Shown here: piece by piece, positions 56,236-64,000 of the stretch | Numbering within the stretch: position 1 is the first letter of the stretch | Layout of the letters: every line of letters begins with the position of its first letter | Program-made: the position numbers and the translations under genes | DNA from: DATAOG01 sp963798075 | GTDB lineage: Bacteria; Pseudomonadota; Alphaproteobacteria; Geminicoccales; Geminicoccaceae | Length of the DNA stretch: 64,000 bases | Direction of reading: 5' to 3' | Assembly: GCA_963798075.1 (NCBI GenBank) | Contig: CAWCRU010000025.1 | Location: forward strand, 1 to 64,000 | The notes under the pieces: generated by a model | The model's input: only the letters and a program-made list of their open reading frames with translations | What the model was told of the DNA's origin: nothing | Database searches by the model: none

Positions 56236-56844
56236 GTGGACCGGTACCTGATGTTCATCGACCGGCTCAGCATGTGGATGGGCAAGGTGTTCGCCTGGTG
56301 CATCCTCATCCTGACCTTCGCCGTGTCCTATGAGGTCTTCGTGCGCTATGTCCTGCGCGACCCGACCTCGTGGGCCTACGACGTCAGCTACATCATGTAT
56401 GGCGCCCTGTTCCTGATGGCGGGCGCCTACACCGTGTCGCGCGACGGCCACGTCCGCGGCGACGTCATCTACCGCCTGTGGCCGCAGCGCGTGCAGGCGA
56501 TGATCGACCTCACGCTCTACCTGCTGTTCTTCTTCCCGGGCGTGAGCGCCCTGATCTATTCCGGCTTCACCTTCGCCCACATGTCGTGGCGCTACGGCGA
56601 GACCAGCGTCTACAGCCCGGCGAGCATCCCGGTCTACCAGCTCAAGGCGCTGATCCCGATCGCCGGCGTAGTTCTCTTCCTGCAGGGGATCTCGGAGCTG
56701 GTCCGCTGCGTCCATTGCATCCGGGACGGCTACTGGCCGGCCCGCTATCACGACGTCGAGGAGCTGGAGTTGGCGATCCTGCATCACCAGGAGGACGAGA
56801 TCGCGCTCGGTCACGCCGCGCCCGCGCCGGAGACGCCTCGATGA
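56236..56844 (+). CDS. dctQ: TRAP transporter small permease (DctQ family)
   Basis: About 202 residues from a GTG at 56236, nine bases after GGGGAG; ATG starts at 56227 or 56173 are possible but poorly placed. Four hydrophobic helices (FAWCILILTFAVSYEVFVRY, YDVSYIMYGALFLMAGAYTV, LTLYLLFFFPGVSALIYSGF, LIPIAGVVLFLQGISELV) match DctQ. A cytoplasmic tail follows. The stop overlaps the large permease start (ATGA). DctQ is the scaffold subunit of the TRAP transporter. Confidence 0.9.
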   Translation: MDRYLMFIDRLSMWMGKVFAWCILILTFAVSYEVFVRYVLRDPTSWAYDVSYIMYGALFLMAGAYTVSRDGHVRGDVIYRLWPQRVQAMIDLTLYLLFFFPGVSALIYSGFTFAHMSWRYGETSVYSPASIPVYQLKALIPIAGVVLFLQGISELVRCVHCIRDGYWPARYHDVEELELAILHHQEDEIALGHAAPAPETPR

Positions 56845-58163
56845 CCGATCCCCAAATCGGCGTCGGGATGCTGCTGTTCTTCATCGTGATCATCATGCTG
56901 GGATTCCCGATCGCGTTCACCCTGGTCGCGATGGGCGTCTTCTTCGGCTACTACGCCATGGGCGATCACATCTTCCAGCTGCTGGTCCAGAACACCTTCG
57001 ACATCATGTCGAACGACGTGCTGGTAGCGGTGCCTCTGTTCCTGTTCATGGGCTACATCGTCGAGCGCGCCAACATCATCGACCGGCTGTTCTACAGCAT
57101 CCAGCTCGCCGCCCGGCACGTGCCGGGGTCGATGGCGGTCGCGGCGCTCATCACCTGCGCGGTGTTCGCGACCGCGACCGGCATCGTCGGCGCGGTCGTG
57201 ACCCTGATGGGGCTGCTCGCCTTCCCGGCGATGCTCAAGTCCGGCTACGACACCAAGCTGTCGGCGGGCGTGATCTGCGCCGGCGGCACGCTCGGGATCC
57301 TGATCCCGCCCTCGATCATGCTGATCGTCTACGCCGCCACCGCCGGGGTCTCGGTGGTCAAGCTGTACGCCGCGGCCATGCTGCCGGGCCTGCTGCTCGC
57401 CGGCCTCTATGTGGTCTACGTGATCGCGCGCGTGGTGATCAATCCCAAGCTCGCGCCCAAGCTGCCGGAGGAGGAGGCCAACGTCCCGTTCACCCAGGTC
57501 ATCTACCAGCTGCTGACCTCTTTCTTCCCGCTCGCGATCCTGATCTCCTGCGTGCTCGGCGCGATCCTGTTCGGCCTCGCAACGCCGTCGGAAGCGGCCG
57601 CGGTCGGGGCGCTCGGCGGCCTGGTCCTGGCGGTCGCCTACCGCGCACTCACCTGGACCCGCCTCAAGGAGGCGGTGTTCCTCACCGCCCGCACGACCGC
57701 CATGGTCTGCTATCTGTTCGTCGGCTCGTGGACGTTTTCCTCGGTGTTCTCCTACCTCGGCGGCCACCACGTCGTCGAGAACCTGGTGCTCCACCTCAAT
57801 CTCGGCACCGTCACCTTCCTGATGCTCACCCAGTTCATCATCTTCCTGCTCGGCTGGCCGCTCGAGTGGACCGAGATCATCATCATCTTCGTGCCGATCT
57901 TCCTGCCGCTGCTGCACCACTTCAACGTCGACCCGATCTTCTTCGGGGTGCTGGTGGCGCTCAACCTGCAGACCTCGTTCCTGACCCCGCCGATGGCGAT
58001 GTCGGCTTACTACCTCAAGGGCATCGCACCGCCCAATGTCCAGCTGATGGACATCTTCCGCGGCGTGATGCCGTTCCTCGCGATGGTCTTCCTGGCGATG
58101 GTCCTGGTCTACAACTTCAGCGGGCTGGTCGAGTGGCTGCCGCGCTACCTCTACAGCGGCTGA
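56841..58163 (+). CDS. dctM: TRAP transporter large permease (DctM family)
   Basis: 440 residues with about 12 hydrophobic helices. DctM hallmarks are VAVPLFLFMGYIVERANIID near residue 60, GGTLGILIPPSIMLIVYAAT, and a C-terminal FLTPPMAMSAYYLKGIAPPN, the re-entrant loop regions of the ion/substrate path. The subunit uses a sodium or proton gradient. Translationally coupled to dctQ. The amidase gene lies 28 bases downstream and may act on the imported compound. Confidence 0.95.
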   Translation: MTDPQIGVGMLLFFIVIIMLGFPIAFTLVAMGVFFGYYAMGDHIFQLLVQNTFDIMSNDVLVAVPLFLFMGYIVERANIIDRLFYSIQLAARHVPGSMAVAALITCAVFATATGIVGAVVTLMGLLAFPAMLKSGYDTKLSAGVICAGGTLGILIPPSIMLIVYAATAGVSVVKLYAAAMLPGLLLAGLYVVYVIARVVINPKLAPKLPEEEANVPFTQVIYQLLTSFFPLAILISCVLGAILFGLATPSEAAAVGALGGLVLAVAYRALTWTRLKEAVFLTARTTAMVCYLFVGSWTFSSVFSYLGGHHVVENLVLHLNLGTVTFLMLTQFIIFLLGWPLEWTEIIIIFVPIFLPLLHHFNVDPIFFGVLVALNLQTSFLTPPMAMSAYYLKGIAPPNVQLMDIFRGVMPFLAMVFLAMVLVYNFSGLVEWLPRYLYSG

Positions 58164-58191
58164 CGCGGGGTCCCGGCAGCGCGGGCGAGCG

Positions 58192-59553
58192 ATGATCGAA
58201 GCCACCCATGAGCTTGTGACCCTGACCGCCGTCCAGGCGGCCGAGCTGATCCGCACGCACAAGGTCAGCGCGCTCGAGCTGACCCGCGCCTGCCTGGAGC
58301 AGATCGAGGCCAGGGAGCCGGCGGTCCAGGCGTTCGCCTTCCTCGATCCGGAGCACGCGCTGGGCCAGGCCAAGGCGCAGGACGAGATGCGCCGGCACGG
58401 CCGGCCGCTCGGGCCGCTGCACGGCCTGCCGATCGGCGTCAAGGACATCATCGACACCGACGACATGCCGACCGAGAACGGCACCGTGCTGCACGCCGGG
58501 CGGCAGCCGCGCGCCGACGCCACGGTGGTCAGCCGGCTGCGCGCGGCTGGTGCCGTGGTCCTCGGCAAGACGGTGACCACCGAGCTCGCCGTCTACGGGC
58601 CCAACCAGACGCGTAATCCGCACAACCTCGAGCACACGCCGGGCGGCTCGTCGTCGGGCTCGGCGGCCGCGGTGGCGTCCCGCATGGTGCCGCTGGCCAT
58701 CGGCACGCAGACCAACGGCTCGGTGGTCCGGCCGGCGGCCTATTGCGGCGTCTACGGCTTCAAGCCGAGCCACGGCCTGATCTCGCGGGCCGGCATTCTG
58801 CGCCAGTCGCCGCCCCTCGACACGGTCGGCGTGATGGCGAACTCGCTGCCCGACCTCGCCCTGCTCGCCGAGGTGCTGATGGGCTACGACCCGAAGGACC
58901 CGGCGCTGCGACCGGTCGCGCGACCCCACCTGCTCGAAGTCGCCCTGCAGCCGCCGCCCGTCGTGCCCGATCTCGGCTTCGTGCGCGGCCCGGCCTGGGA
59001 TCAGGCCGAGGACGAGACCAAGGCTGCGTTCGAGGAGGTGGTGGCGGCGCTTGGCGAGCGAATCACGGCGGTCGATCTGCCGGCGGGGTTCGAGCAGGCG
59101 ATCTCGCTGCACGGTACGATCATGGAAGCCGATCTCGCCCGCAGCTTCGCGGCCGACTATCAGCGCGGCCGCGACCGGCTGACCACGAGGCTCTGCGAGA
59201 TGATCGAGCGCGGCCAGCAGTGCCTGGCGGTCGACTACAACCGGGCGGTCGATGCGATCCCCTGGCTCGCGCACACGCTTGAGCCCTTGTTCGAGCGCTA
59301 CGACGCGCTCCTGACGCCCGCGACCACGGGGCCGGCGCCGCACGGGCTGGGTGCCACCGGCAGTCCGGTGTTCTGCACGATCTGGACGCTCTGCGGCATG
59401 CCCGCGGTCAGCCTGCCGCTGCTTGAGGCCGGCAACGGCCTGCCGCTTGGCGTCCAGCTGGTCGGGCAGAAGGGCGACGACGCGCGGCTGCTGCGCACCG
59501 CGCGCTGGCTGGTCGAGACGCTGCGCGCCGAGGTCGCGAGCGAGCCCGCCTAG
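58192..59553 (+). CDS. Amidase signature family enzyme
   Basis: 453 residues from ATG 58192. The Ser-cisSer-Lys triad of the family is visible: K84 in PIGVKDIIDT, S153 in PGGSSSGSAAAVAS and S177 in TNGSVVRPAAYCGVYG. Length is normal. It probably hydrolyses an amide in the cytoplasm; GatA is unlikely because gatB/gatC are absent and the core differs. It follows the TRAP permease by 28 bases on the same strand, so the TRAP transporter may import an amide or amino-acid derivative that this enzyme hydrolyses. Confidence 0.9.
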   Translation: MIEATHELVTLTAVQAAELIRTHKVSALELTRACLEQIEAREPAVQAFAFLDPEHALGQAKAQDEMRRHGRPLGPLHGLPIGVKDIIDTDDMPTENGTVLHAGRQPRADATVVSRLRAAGAVVLGKTVTTELAVYGPNQTRNPHNLEHTPGGSSSGSAAAVASRMVPLAIGTQTNGSVVRPAAYCGVYGFKPSHGLISRAGILRQSPPLDTVGVMANSLPDLALLAEVLMGYDPKDPALRPVARPHLLEVALQPPPVVPDLGFVRGPAWDQAEDETKAAFEEVVAALGERITAVDLPAGFEQAISLHGTIMEADLARSFAADYQRGRDRLTTRLCEMIERGQQCLAVDYNRAVDAIPWLAHTLEPLFERYDALLTPATTGPAPHGLGATGSPVFCTIWTLCGMPAVSLPLLEAGNGLPLGVQLVGQKGDDARLLRTARWLVETLRAEVASEPA

Positions 59554-59568
59554 GCCGAGCGGCCAGGC

Positions 59569-59808
59569 CTAGTTGCCGAACTGGTCCTCGCCGCCGCGCA
59601 CCGCCTCGACCACGCTGACCACCATCAAGACGATGCCGACCAGCACCACGGTCCAGAGTGCGACCGAGGAGATCTTGACCAGGATGGTCCCGAGAAAGAG
59701 GATCGCGACGATCAGCGCGATCCCTCCGCCAACCAATGTGGGAAGCACGGCACCCCCGATCTCTGTGGCCAGGCCATAGCAATAGGTGGGCGGCTGCGGC
59801 CGCGTCAA
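59569..59808 (-). CDS. Small two-helix membrane protein, unknown function
   Basis: Up to 79 residues (TTG start at 59808) or 59 from a GTG at 59748. Two strongly hydrophobic helices (VGGGIALIVAILFLGTILVK and ALWTVVLVGIVLMVVSVVEA) and a short charged tail (RGGEDQFGN). I do not recognise a family. It is convergent with the amidase gene and divergent from the pyruvate kinase gene. The start is uncertain. Confidence 0.5.
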   Translation of the reverse strand: MTRPQPPTYCYGLATEIGGAVLPTLVGGGIALIVAILFLGTILVKISSVALWTVVLVGIVLMVVSVVEAVRGGEDQFGN

Positions 59809-59912
59809 GCCGCCCGCCGCGCGAACCCGAGGTGACAGCGGGCGCGCCAGGGGCTATCGAGGCGTGGCCGCCGGCGCGATGCCGCGCCGCCGGCGCCAGG
59901 AGACGGCTGGCC

Positions 59913-61328
59913 ATGCGTCGCAGACGCTACGCGAAGATTCTCGCCACGCTCGGGCCGGCGACCTCGTCGCAGGAGCGGATCCGCGCCCTGTTCGAGGCCG
60001 GCGCCGACGCCTTCAGGCTCAATTTCTCCCATGGCAGCCATGAGGATCAGGCCGAGCGCTACCGGGCGGTGCGCGCGGTCGAGGCGGAGACCCGGCGGCC
60101 GATCGCCGTGGTGATCGACCTGCAGGGCCCGAAGCTCAGAGTGGGCTCATTCCATGAAGGCGCGATCGAGCTCGCGCGCGGCGACCGCTTCCGGCTCGAC
60201 CTCGCCCCCGAGCCCGGGGACCGGCAGCGCGTCTGCCTGCCGCATCCGGAGATCTTCCAGGCGCTCGCCGCCGGCACCGAGCTTTTGCTCGACGACGGCA
60301 AGATCCGCCTCCGGGTCGACGAGGTCGGACGGGACTATGCAGAGACCCAGGTCGTGAGCGGCGGCCGCCTGTCCAACAGCAAGGGCGTCAACGTCCCGAA
60401 CGTGATCCTGCCGTTGTCGCCCTTGACCGAGAAAGACCGGCGCGACCTGCAGTTCGGCCTCGACCTCGGCGCCGACTGGGTGGCGCTCTCGTTCGTCCAG
60501 CGGCCGGAAGACGTGGCCGAGGCGCGCCGCCTGGTCGCCGGCCGGGCGGCGATCATGGCCAAGATCGAGAAGCCAGCGGCGGTCGACCATCTGGACCAGA
60601 TCATCGACCTCTCCGAGGGCATCATGATCGCGCGCGGCGACCTCGGCGTCGAGCTGCCGCCCGAGGACGTGCCGGGCCTGCAGAAGCGGATCATCCGGGC
60701 GGCGCGCGCCGCCGGCAAGCCGGTCGTGGTCGCGACCCAGATGCTGGAATCGATGATCAGCGCGCCGGCGCCGACCCGGGCCGAGGCCTCCGACGTCGCG
60801 ACCGCGGTCTATGACGGCGCGGATGCCGTGATGCTCTCGGCCGAGACCGCGGCCGGCGCCTATCCCGCCGAGGCGGTCGCGATCATGGATCGGATCATCG
60901 CCAAGGTCGAGCACGACCCGCTCTACCGCAGCTATCTCGACGCCTATCACGCCGAGGCCGAGCACACCGCCGCCGACGCCATCACGCTCGCGGCCCGCGC
61001 GGTCGCCGGTACCATGCGCTCGGCCGCGATCGTGACCTATACCACGACCGGCTCGACCGCCCTGCGGGCGGCGCGCGAGCGCCCGGATCAGCCGATCCTG
61101 GGGCTGATCACCCAGTTCGCGACCGCGCGCCGCCTGGCCCTGGTCTGGGGGCTGCACGCCGTGGTCTGCGAGGACGCCCGCAACATCGACCACATGGTCG
61201 AGCGGGCCTGCCACTACGCGCAGGAGAGCGGCATCGCGAGCGCCGGCTCGAGCCTCGTGATCACGGCCGGCGTGCCGTTCGGCACCCCCGGGTCGACCAA
61301 CCTTTTGCGGATCGCCTGGGTGCGCTGA
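59913..61328 (+). CDS. pyk: Pyruvate kinase
   Basis: 471 residues from ATG 59913 with AGGAG upstream. It converts phosphoenolpyruvate and ADP to pyruvate and ATP. The catalytic barrel has ILATLGPATSSQERIRALFE, FRLNFSHGSHEDQAERYR, MAKIEKPAAVDHLDQIIDLS with the active-site Lys/Glu and IMIARGDLGVELPPEDVPGL with the signature Asp. The C-terminal effector domain is complete and the protein ends LLRIAWVR. No other glycolytic gene is adjacent. Confidence 0.96.
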   Translation: MRRRRYAKILATLGPATSSQERIRALFEAGADAFRLNFSHGSHEDQAERYRAVRAVEAETRRPIAVVIDLQGPKLRVGSFHEGAIELARGDRFRLDLAPEPGDRQRVCLPHPEIFQALAAGTELLLDDGKIRLRVDEVGRDYAETQVVSGGRLSNSKGVNVPNVILPLSPLTEKDRRDLQFGLDLGADWVALSFVQRPEDVAEARRLVAGRAAIMAKIEKPAAVDHLDQIIDLSEGIMIARGDLGVELPPEDVPGLQKRIIRAARAAGKPVVVATQMLESMISAPAPTRAEASDVATAVYDGADAVMLSAETAAGAYPAEAVAIMDRIIAKVEHDPLYRSYLDAYHAEAEHTAADAITLAARAVAGTMRSAAIVTYTTTGSTALRAARERPDQPILGLITQFATARRLALVWGLHAVVCEDARNIDHMVERACHYAQESGIASAGSSLVITAGVPFGTPGSTNLLRIAWVR

Positions 61329-61334
61329 GATCCT

Positions 61335-61556
61335 TCACCGATCCAGGCGCCGGCGACGCGCCTCCCGGAGCGCGGCCTCGACCAGGATCAGATGGCAGCC
61401 CACCAGCAGCGCACCGCCGGCGAGCAGCGGGTCGACGCCGAGCACGAGGATCAGGCTCGCGACGATCGCGACCAGGGCCAGGATCGCGAAGGTCAGGCGG
61501 GCGTCGGCTGCGAACATGCCGATCAGCCCGGCCAGGATCTCGCGCAGCAGCGTCAT
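61335..61556 (-). CDS. Small membrane protein, unknown function
   Basis: 73 residues from ATG 61556, overlapping the stop of the upstream membrane-protein gene by 4 bases (ATGA). Two hydrophobic helices (ADARLTFAILALVAIVASLI and LLAGGALLVGCHLILVEAAL) and a basic tail (REARRRRLDR). Not recognised. Coupled to the COG4280-like gene, so the two may form a complex. Confidence 0.65.
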   Translation of the reverse strand: MTLLREILAGLIGMFAADARLTFAILALVAIVASLILVLGVDPLLAGGALLVGCHLILVEAALREARRRRLDR

Positions 61557-62305
61557 CGCGCGCACGCCGGGGGCGTCCGCCGCAACTGGCGCGCGGTCAG
61601 GAGCCCGGTTGCGAGAAACAGCGCGGCGAAGACCAGGAGCGCCAGGTCCTGCTCCGGCCAGCGGACGCCCAGGCCTTCGCCGGTCCAGAACACGCCGAAC
61701 GCCGACAGCATCACGCCGACCCCGAACTTGAGCGTGTTCTCGGGCACGCGCGCGAGCGGCCGGTGGAGGGCGGCGCCGACCGCGAGCACGGCCATGCAGG
61801 CAGCCAGCGCGCCCAGGCTGGCCGGCCACAGCAGCCCGCGCCCGGCGCCGAGCGCGATCACGATGAAGACCACCTCCAGACCTTCGAGCAGCACGGCTTT
61901 GAAGACCGCGAGGCCCGCGATCCAGTCGAGCGCTGCGGCCGGGCGCGCGGCTTCGGCAAGCTCGCGGGTTCCGGCCGCGAACGCGGCGTCCTCGTCGTGC
62001 AACGCAATCACGCCTGCCCGGCGCAACACCGCCTTGCGCAACCAGCCCATGCCGAACAGCAGAAGCAGGACGCCGATCGCGAGCTGGAGGAGCGGCAACG
62101 GCAGCCGATCGAGCAGGGGACCGAGCGTCACCACCAGCAGCCCGAGCACGACCAGCGCCGCGGCTGTCCCGATCGCCGCGAGCCGCCAGCCGCGCAGGGT
62201 GGCGACCGCCAGCACGATCGTGAACGCCTCGACGACCTCGACCAGCGACGCCGCGAAAGCCGCGCCGATCGCGGGGGCGGCTATGCTCCAGGCCCCCAGA
62301 TCCAT
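61553..62305 (-). CDS. Predicted membrane protein, COG4280-like
   Basis: 250 residues with about six to seven hydrophobic helices. It begins MDLGAWSIAAPAIGAAFAAS and has a charged helix motif FAASLVEVVEAFTIVLAVAT and, in the second half, GLAVFKAVLLEGLEVVFIVI. These paired E-containing helices (LVEVVEAFTI / LLEGLEVVFI) recall the REXXE-type motif of FTR1/LysE-like metal transporters, but I cannot name a substrate. It is 3 bases after the UbiH-like gene and overlaps the small membrane protein gene, so the three are one operon. Confidence 0.75.
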   Translation of the reverse strand: MDLGAWSIAAPAIGAAFAASLVEVVEAFTIVLAVATLRGWRLAAIGTAAALVVLGLLVVTLGPLLDRLPLPLLQLAIGVLLLLFGMGWLRKAVLRRAGVIALHDEDAAFAAGTRELAEAARPAAALDWIAGLAVFKAVLLEGLEVVFIVIALGAGRGLLWPASLGALAACMAVLAVGAALHRPLARVPENTLKFGVGVMLSAFGVFWTGEGLGVRWPEQDLALLVFAALFLATGLLTARQLRRTPPACAR

Positions 62306-62308
62306 TGC

Positions 62309-63532
62309 TCAGAGCGCCTCGCCGCGCATCAGCCGCGGCAGGTCGCCCAAGAGGCCCATCGCGTGGCGCATGAAGAACTGCTTCAGCGGCGGGGTGCGCT
62401 CGACCAGGCCGAGGCCGAGCTCGCGGGCGAGGCGCAGCGGCAGCAGGTCGTTGCCGAACAGACGGTTGAGGCCGTCGGTGATCGCGATCAGGGCGAGCGA
62501 GTCGAACCGCCGCCAGCGCTCGTAGCGCGCGAGCACCGAGGCGCTGCCGGGATCGAGGCCCAGCCTCTTGGCGTCGATCACCAGCTCGGCCAGCGCCGCG
62601 ACATCGCGCAGGGCGAGGTTCCAGCCCTGGCCGGCGATCGGGTGGATCGCATGCGCGGCGTCGCCGACCAGGGCGAGGCGGCGCTCGGTGTAGCGCTGCG
62701 CCTGGATCATCGCGAGCGGGTAGTGCCAGCGCGGGCCGGCGAGCGCGAGCCCGCCGAGCCGCTCGCCGGCGCGCTCGCCGAGCTCGGCCAGGAAGTCGGC
62801 ATCGTCGAGGAGGGTCAGCTCCCGCGCGAGCCGGTCCTCGGCCGCCCAGACGATCGACGAGCGCCGGCCGGTCATCGGCAGCAGAGCCAGCGGGCCGTCC
62901 GGGAAGAAGCGCTCGACCGCGAGGCCCCGGTGCGCTCGCTCGTGCGCCAGCGTCGCGACGATGCCGGTCTGGCCGTAGTCCCAGCGCAGCACCCCGATGC
63001 CGGCGGCGGTGCGGGTCGGCGACGCACGGCCCTCGGCCGCGGCGACGAGGGCCGTGCGCACGACCGCTCCGCTCGCGAGCTGCAGCTCGGCGCCGGCGCT
63101 GCTCCGCTCGAGGCCCAGGATCTGATCGGGCGCGGCGAGCGTCAGCGTGCTCGCCCGCAGCTCCTCGAGCCGGCGCAGCAGCGCGCCCCGGATCGCCCGG
63201 TTCTCGACGATATGCCCGAGCGGCTGGTCGCCGACCGCCCGGTGGTCGTAGTGGACGGTCAAGGGCGAGTGGCGCTCGCCGACCCGGATGGCGCAGATCG
63301 GCTCGGCCTCGCCCGCGAGCTCGGACCAGACGCCGAGCCCGCCGAGCAGGTGCCTCGAGCCCGGCGCGATCGCCGTCACGCGCCCGTCGAACGGCGGCGC
63401 TACGGTGGCGGCGAGCGGCTGGCGCTCGACCAGGAGGACCCGCAGCGCCGCGCCGGCGGTGGCGCAGGCGAGCGCCAGGCCGGTCATGCCGCCACCGATG
63501 ATCGCGAGGTCGAAGGCCGGGTCACGCGCCAT
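62309..63532 (-). CDS. UbiH/UbiF/VisC-family FAD-dependent hydroxylase (ubiquinone biosynthesis)
   Basis: 407 residues from ATG 63532; further upstream reading adds a low-complexity stretch. It is a flavin monooxygenase with the N-terminal motif AIIGGGMTGLALACATAG, the middle DG motif VTAIAPGSRHLLGGLGVW region and the second FAD motif LALVGDAAHAIHPIAGQGWN followed by LALRDVAALAELV, which is the UbiH-type signature. It would hydroxylate the benzoquinone ring in ubiquinone synthesis. The exact position specificity cannot be assigned from sequence alone. Confidence 0.9.
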   Translation of the reverse strand: MARDPAFDLAIIGGGMTGLALACATAGAALRVLLVERQPLAATVAPPFDGRVTAIAPGSRHLLGGLGVWSELAGEAEPICAIRVGERHSPLTVHYDHRAVGDQPLGHIVENRAIRGALLRRLEELRASTLTLAAPDQILGLERSSAGAELQLASGAVVRTALVAAAEGRASPTRTAAGIGVLRWDYGQTGIVATLAHERAHRGLAVERFFPDGPLALLPMTGRRSSIVWAAEDRLARELTLLDDADFLAELGERAGERLGGLALAGPRWHYPLAMIQAQRYTERRLALVGDAAHAIHPIAGQGWNLALRDVAALAELVIDAKRLGLDPGSASVLARYERWRRFDSLALIAITDGLNRLFGNDLLPLRLARELGLGLVERTPPLKQFFMRHAMGLLGDLPRLMRGEAL

Positions 63533-63714
63533 GGCCGCAAGTGTGCCGGCCGCGGCGGCCAGCCTTCGTGCGGCATCCGGTCGCAGCCGACGGCCCGCTC
63601 GGTCTTTGGCGGCTTTTTTGCCTGGTTGAAGCACCTTGTTAGGAAATGTTAATGTGCTCTGGCACGGGCGGGCGCGCAAGCCTCCGCCGGATGCTCGCAA
63701 CCAGCGGCCGGAAG

Positions 63715-64000
63715 ATGCTCAACCCGCGGCTCGAGACCCTCAGCGACTACCCGTTCCGGCGTCTGGCCGGGCTGCTCGCGCCGATCGAGCCGCCGCGGCG
63801 GCGGGCCGCGGTCGATCTCGCGCTCGGCCAGCCGATGCACCCGATCCCGCCGCTGATGATCGAGGCGCTGCGTGCTAACGAGCATCTCTGGGGCCGCTAT
63901 CCGCCGGTGGGCGGCACCCCGGCGTTTCGCCAGGCGGCCGCGGCCTGGCTGACCCGGCGCTACAATCTGCCGGATCGGAACGCTCGATCCCGATCGCCAC
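63715..64000 (+). CDS. Aminotransferase class I/II, succinyldiaminopimelate aminotransferase-like, start only; probable frameshift at 63973
   Basis: Begins MLNPRLETLSDYPFRRLAGL, and GQPMHPIPPLMIEALRANEH and RYPPVGGTPAFRQAAAAWLT match the DapC-type N-terminus of class I/II aminotransferases. Near 63973 the frame changes: the given frame reads LPDRNARSRSP, while one base fewer gives LPDGTLDPDRH, the usual family sequence before the PLP domain. The gene runs off the right edge. The enzyme would act in lysine and cell-wall diaminopimelate synthesis. It is divergent from the UbiH-like gene. Confidence 0.75.
   Translation, partial: MLNPRLETLSDYPFRRLAGLLAPIEPPRRRAAVDLALGQPMHPIPPLMIEALRANEHLWGRYPPVGGTPAFRQAAAAWLTRRYNLPDRNARSRSP

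Noticed and set aside
54649..56814. 721-codon minus-strand frame opposite the TRAP genes
   Set aside because: Composition is Arg/Asp/Gly/His-rich with no family blocks; dctP and dctQ on the plus strand are certain.

Overview
The window is 64 kb of GC-rich DNA with dense bacterial coding on both strands. The order mutY / DUF721 / thiol-disulfide (DsbA-type) protein, the number of ABC and TRAP importers, class III CoA-transferases and Tat-exported binding proteins fit an alphaproteobacterium, probably Rhodospirillales-like. This is inferred from gene content only; no rRNA or tRNA gene was seen.

Layout. 1-3.2 kb: a branched-chain amino-acid/amide type ABC importer (livM partial, livH, binding protein), minus strand. 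3.3-7.1 kb: an IS630-type element at a CTAG site, then an IS3-type element that splits a VOC gene. 7.2-16.6 kb: a tight nine-gene plus-strand catabolic operon (MenB/BadI-like hydratase, acyl-CoA ligase with a frameshift, acyl-CoA dehydrogenase, two 3-hydroxyacyl-CoA dehydrogenase proteins, class III CoA-transferase, zinc-free quinone reductase-like MDR protein, ThDP enzyme, cupin). With the importer it looks like uptake plus CoA-linked breakdown of an unidentified carboxylic acid.

16.7-21.5 kb is an accessory island, less GC-rich in part: DUF29 and HigA remnants, a large STAND (NB-ARC) ATPase with a HEPN-like N-terminal domain (three reading frames), a 19-bp tandem array between 20-bp direct repeats, a hicB-hicA toxin-antitoxin pair with one extra base, REP-like repeats, and a copied piece of the neighbouring sugar permease gene. 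This is the best candidate for an undescribed defence-like system.

21.5-34.3 kb: sugar ABC importer without an ATPase, sugar-phosphate isomerase/epimerase-like protein, D-amino-acid dehydrogenase-like protein, a ligase-ACP-acyltransferase fusion, a frameshifted patatin, and methylmalonyl-CoA mutase. 34.4-48.1 kb: mostly envelope and housekeeping genes (AsmA, OmpA-like lipoprotein, mutY, DUF721, Sel1 lipoprotein, DsbA-like, stress protein, ureohydrolase, BBE-type flavoprotein, alaS). 48.2-54.6 kb: a BY-kinase/Wzc-like gene with an in-frame stop and a peptide-type ABC importer without ATPases. 54.9-64 kb: a complete TRAP transporter with an amidase, pyruvate kinase, two membrane proteins, a UbiH-type hydroxylase and the start of an aminotransferase.

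At least ten single-base-type reading-frame breaks and one in-frame stop occur in otherwise well-conserved genes. This is either real decay or, at least partly, residual sequencing/assembly error; each affected gene is marked.
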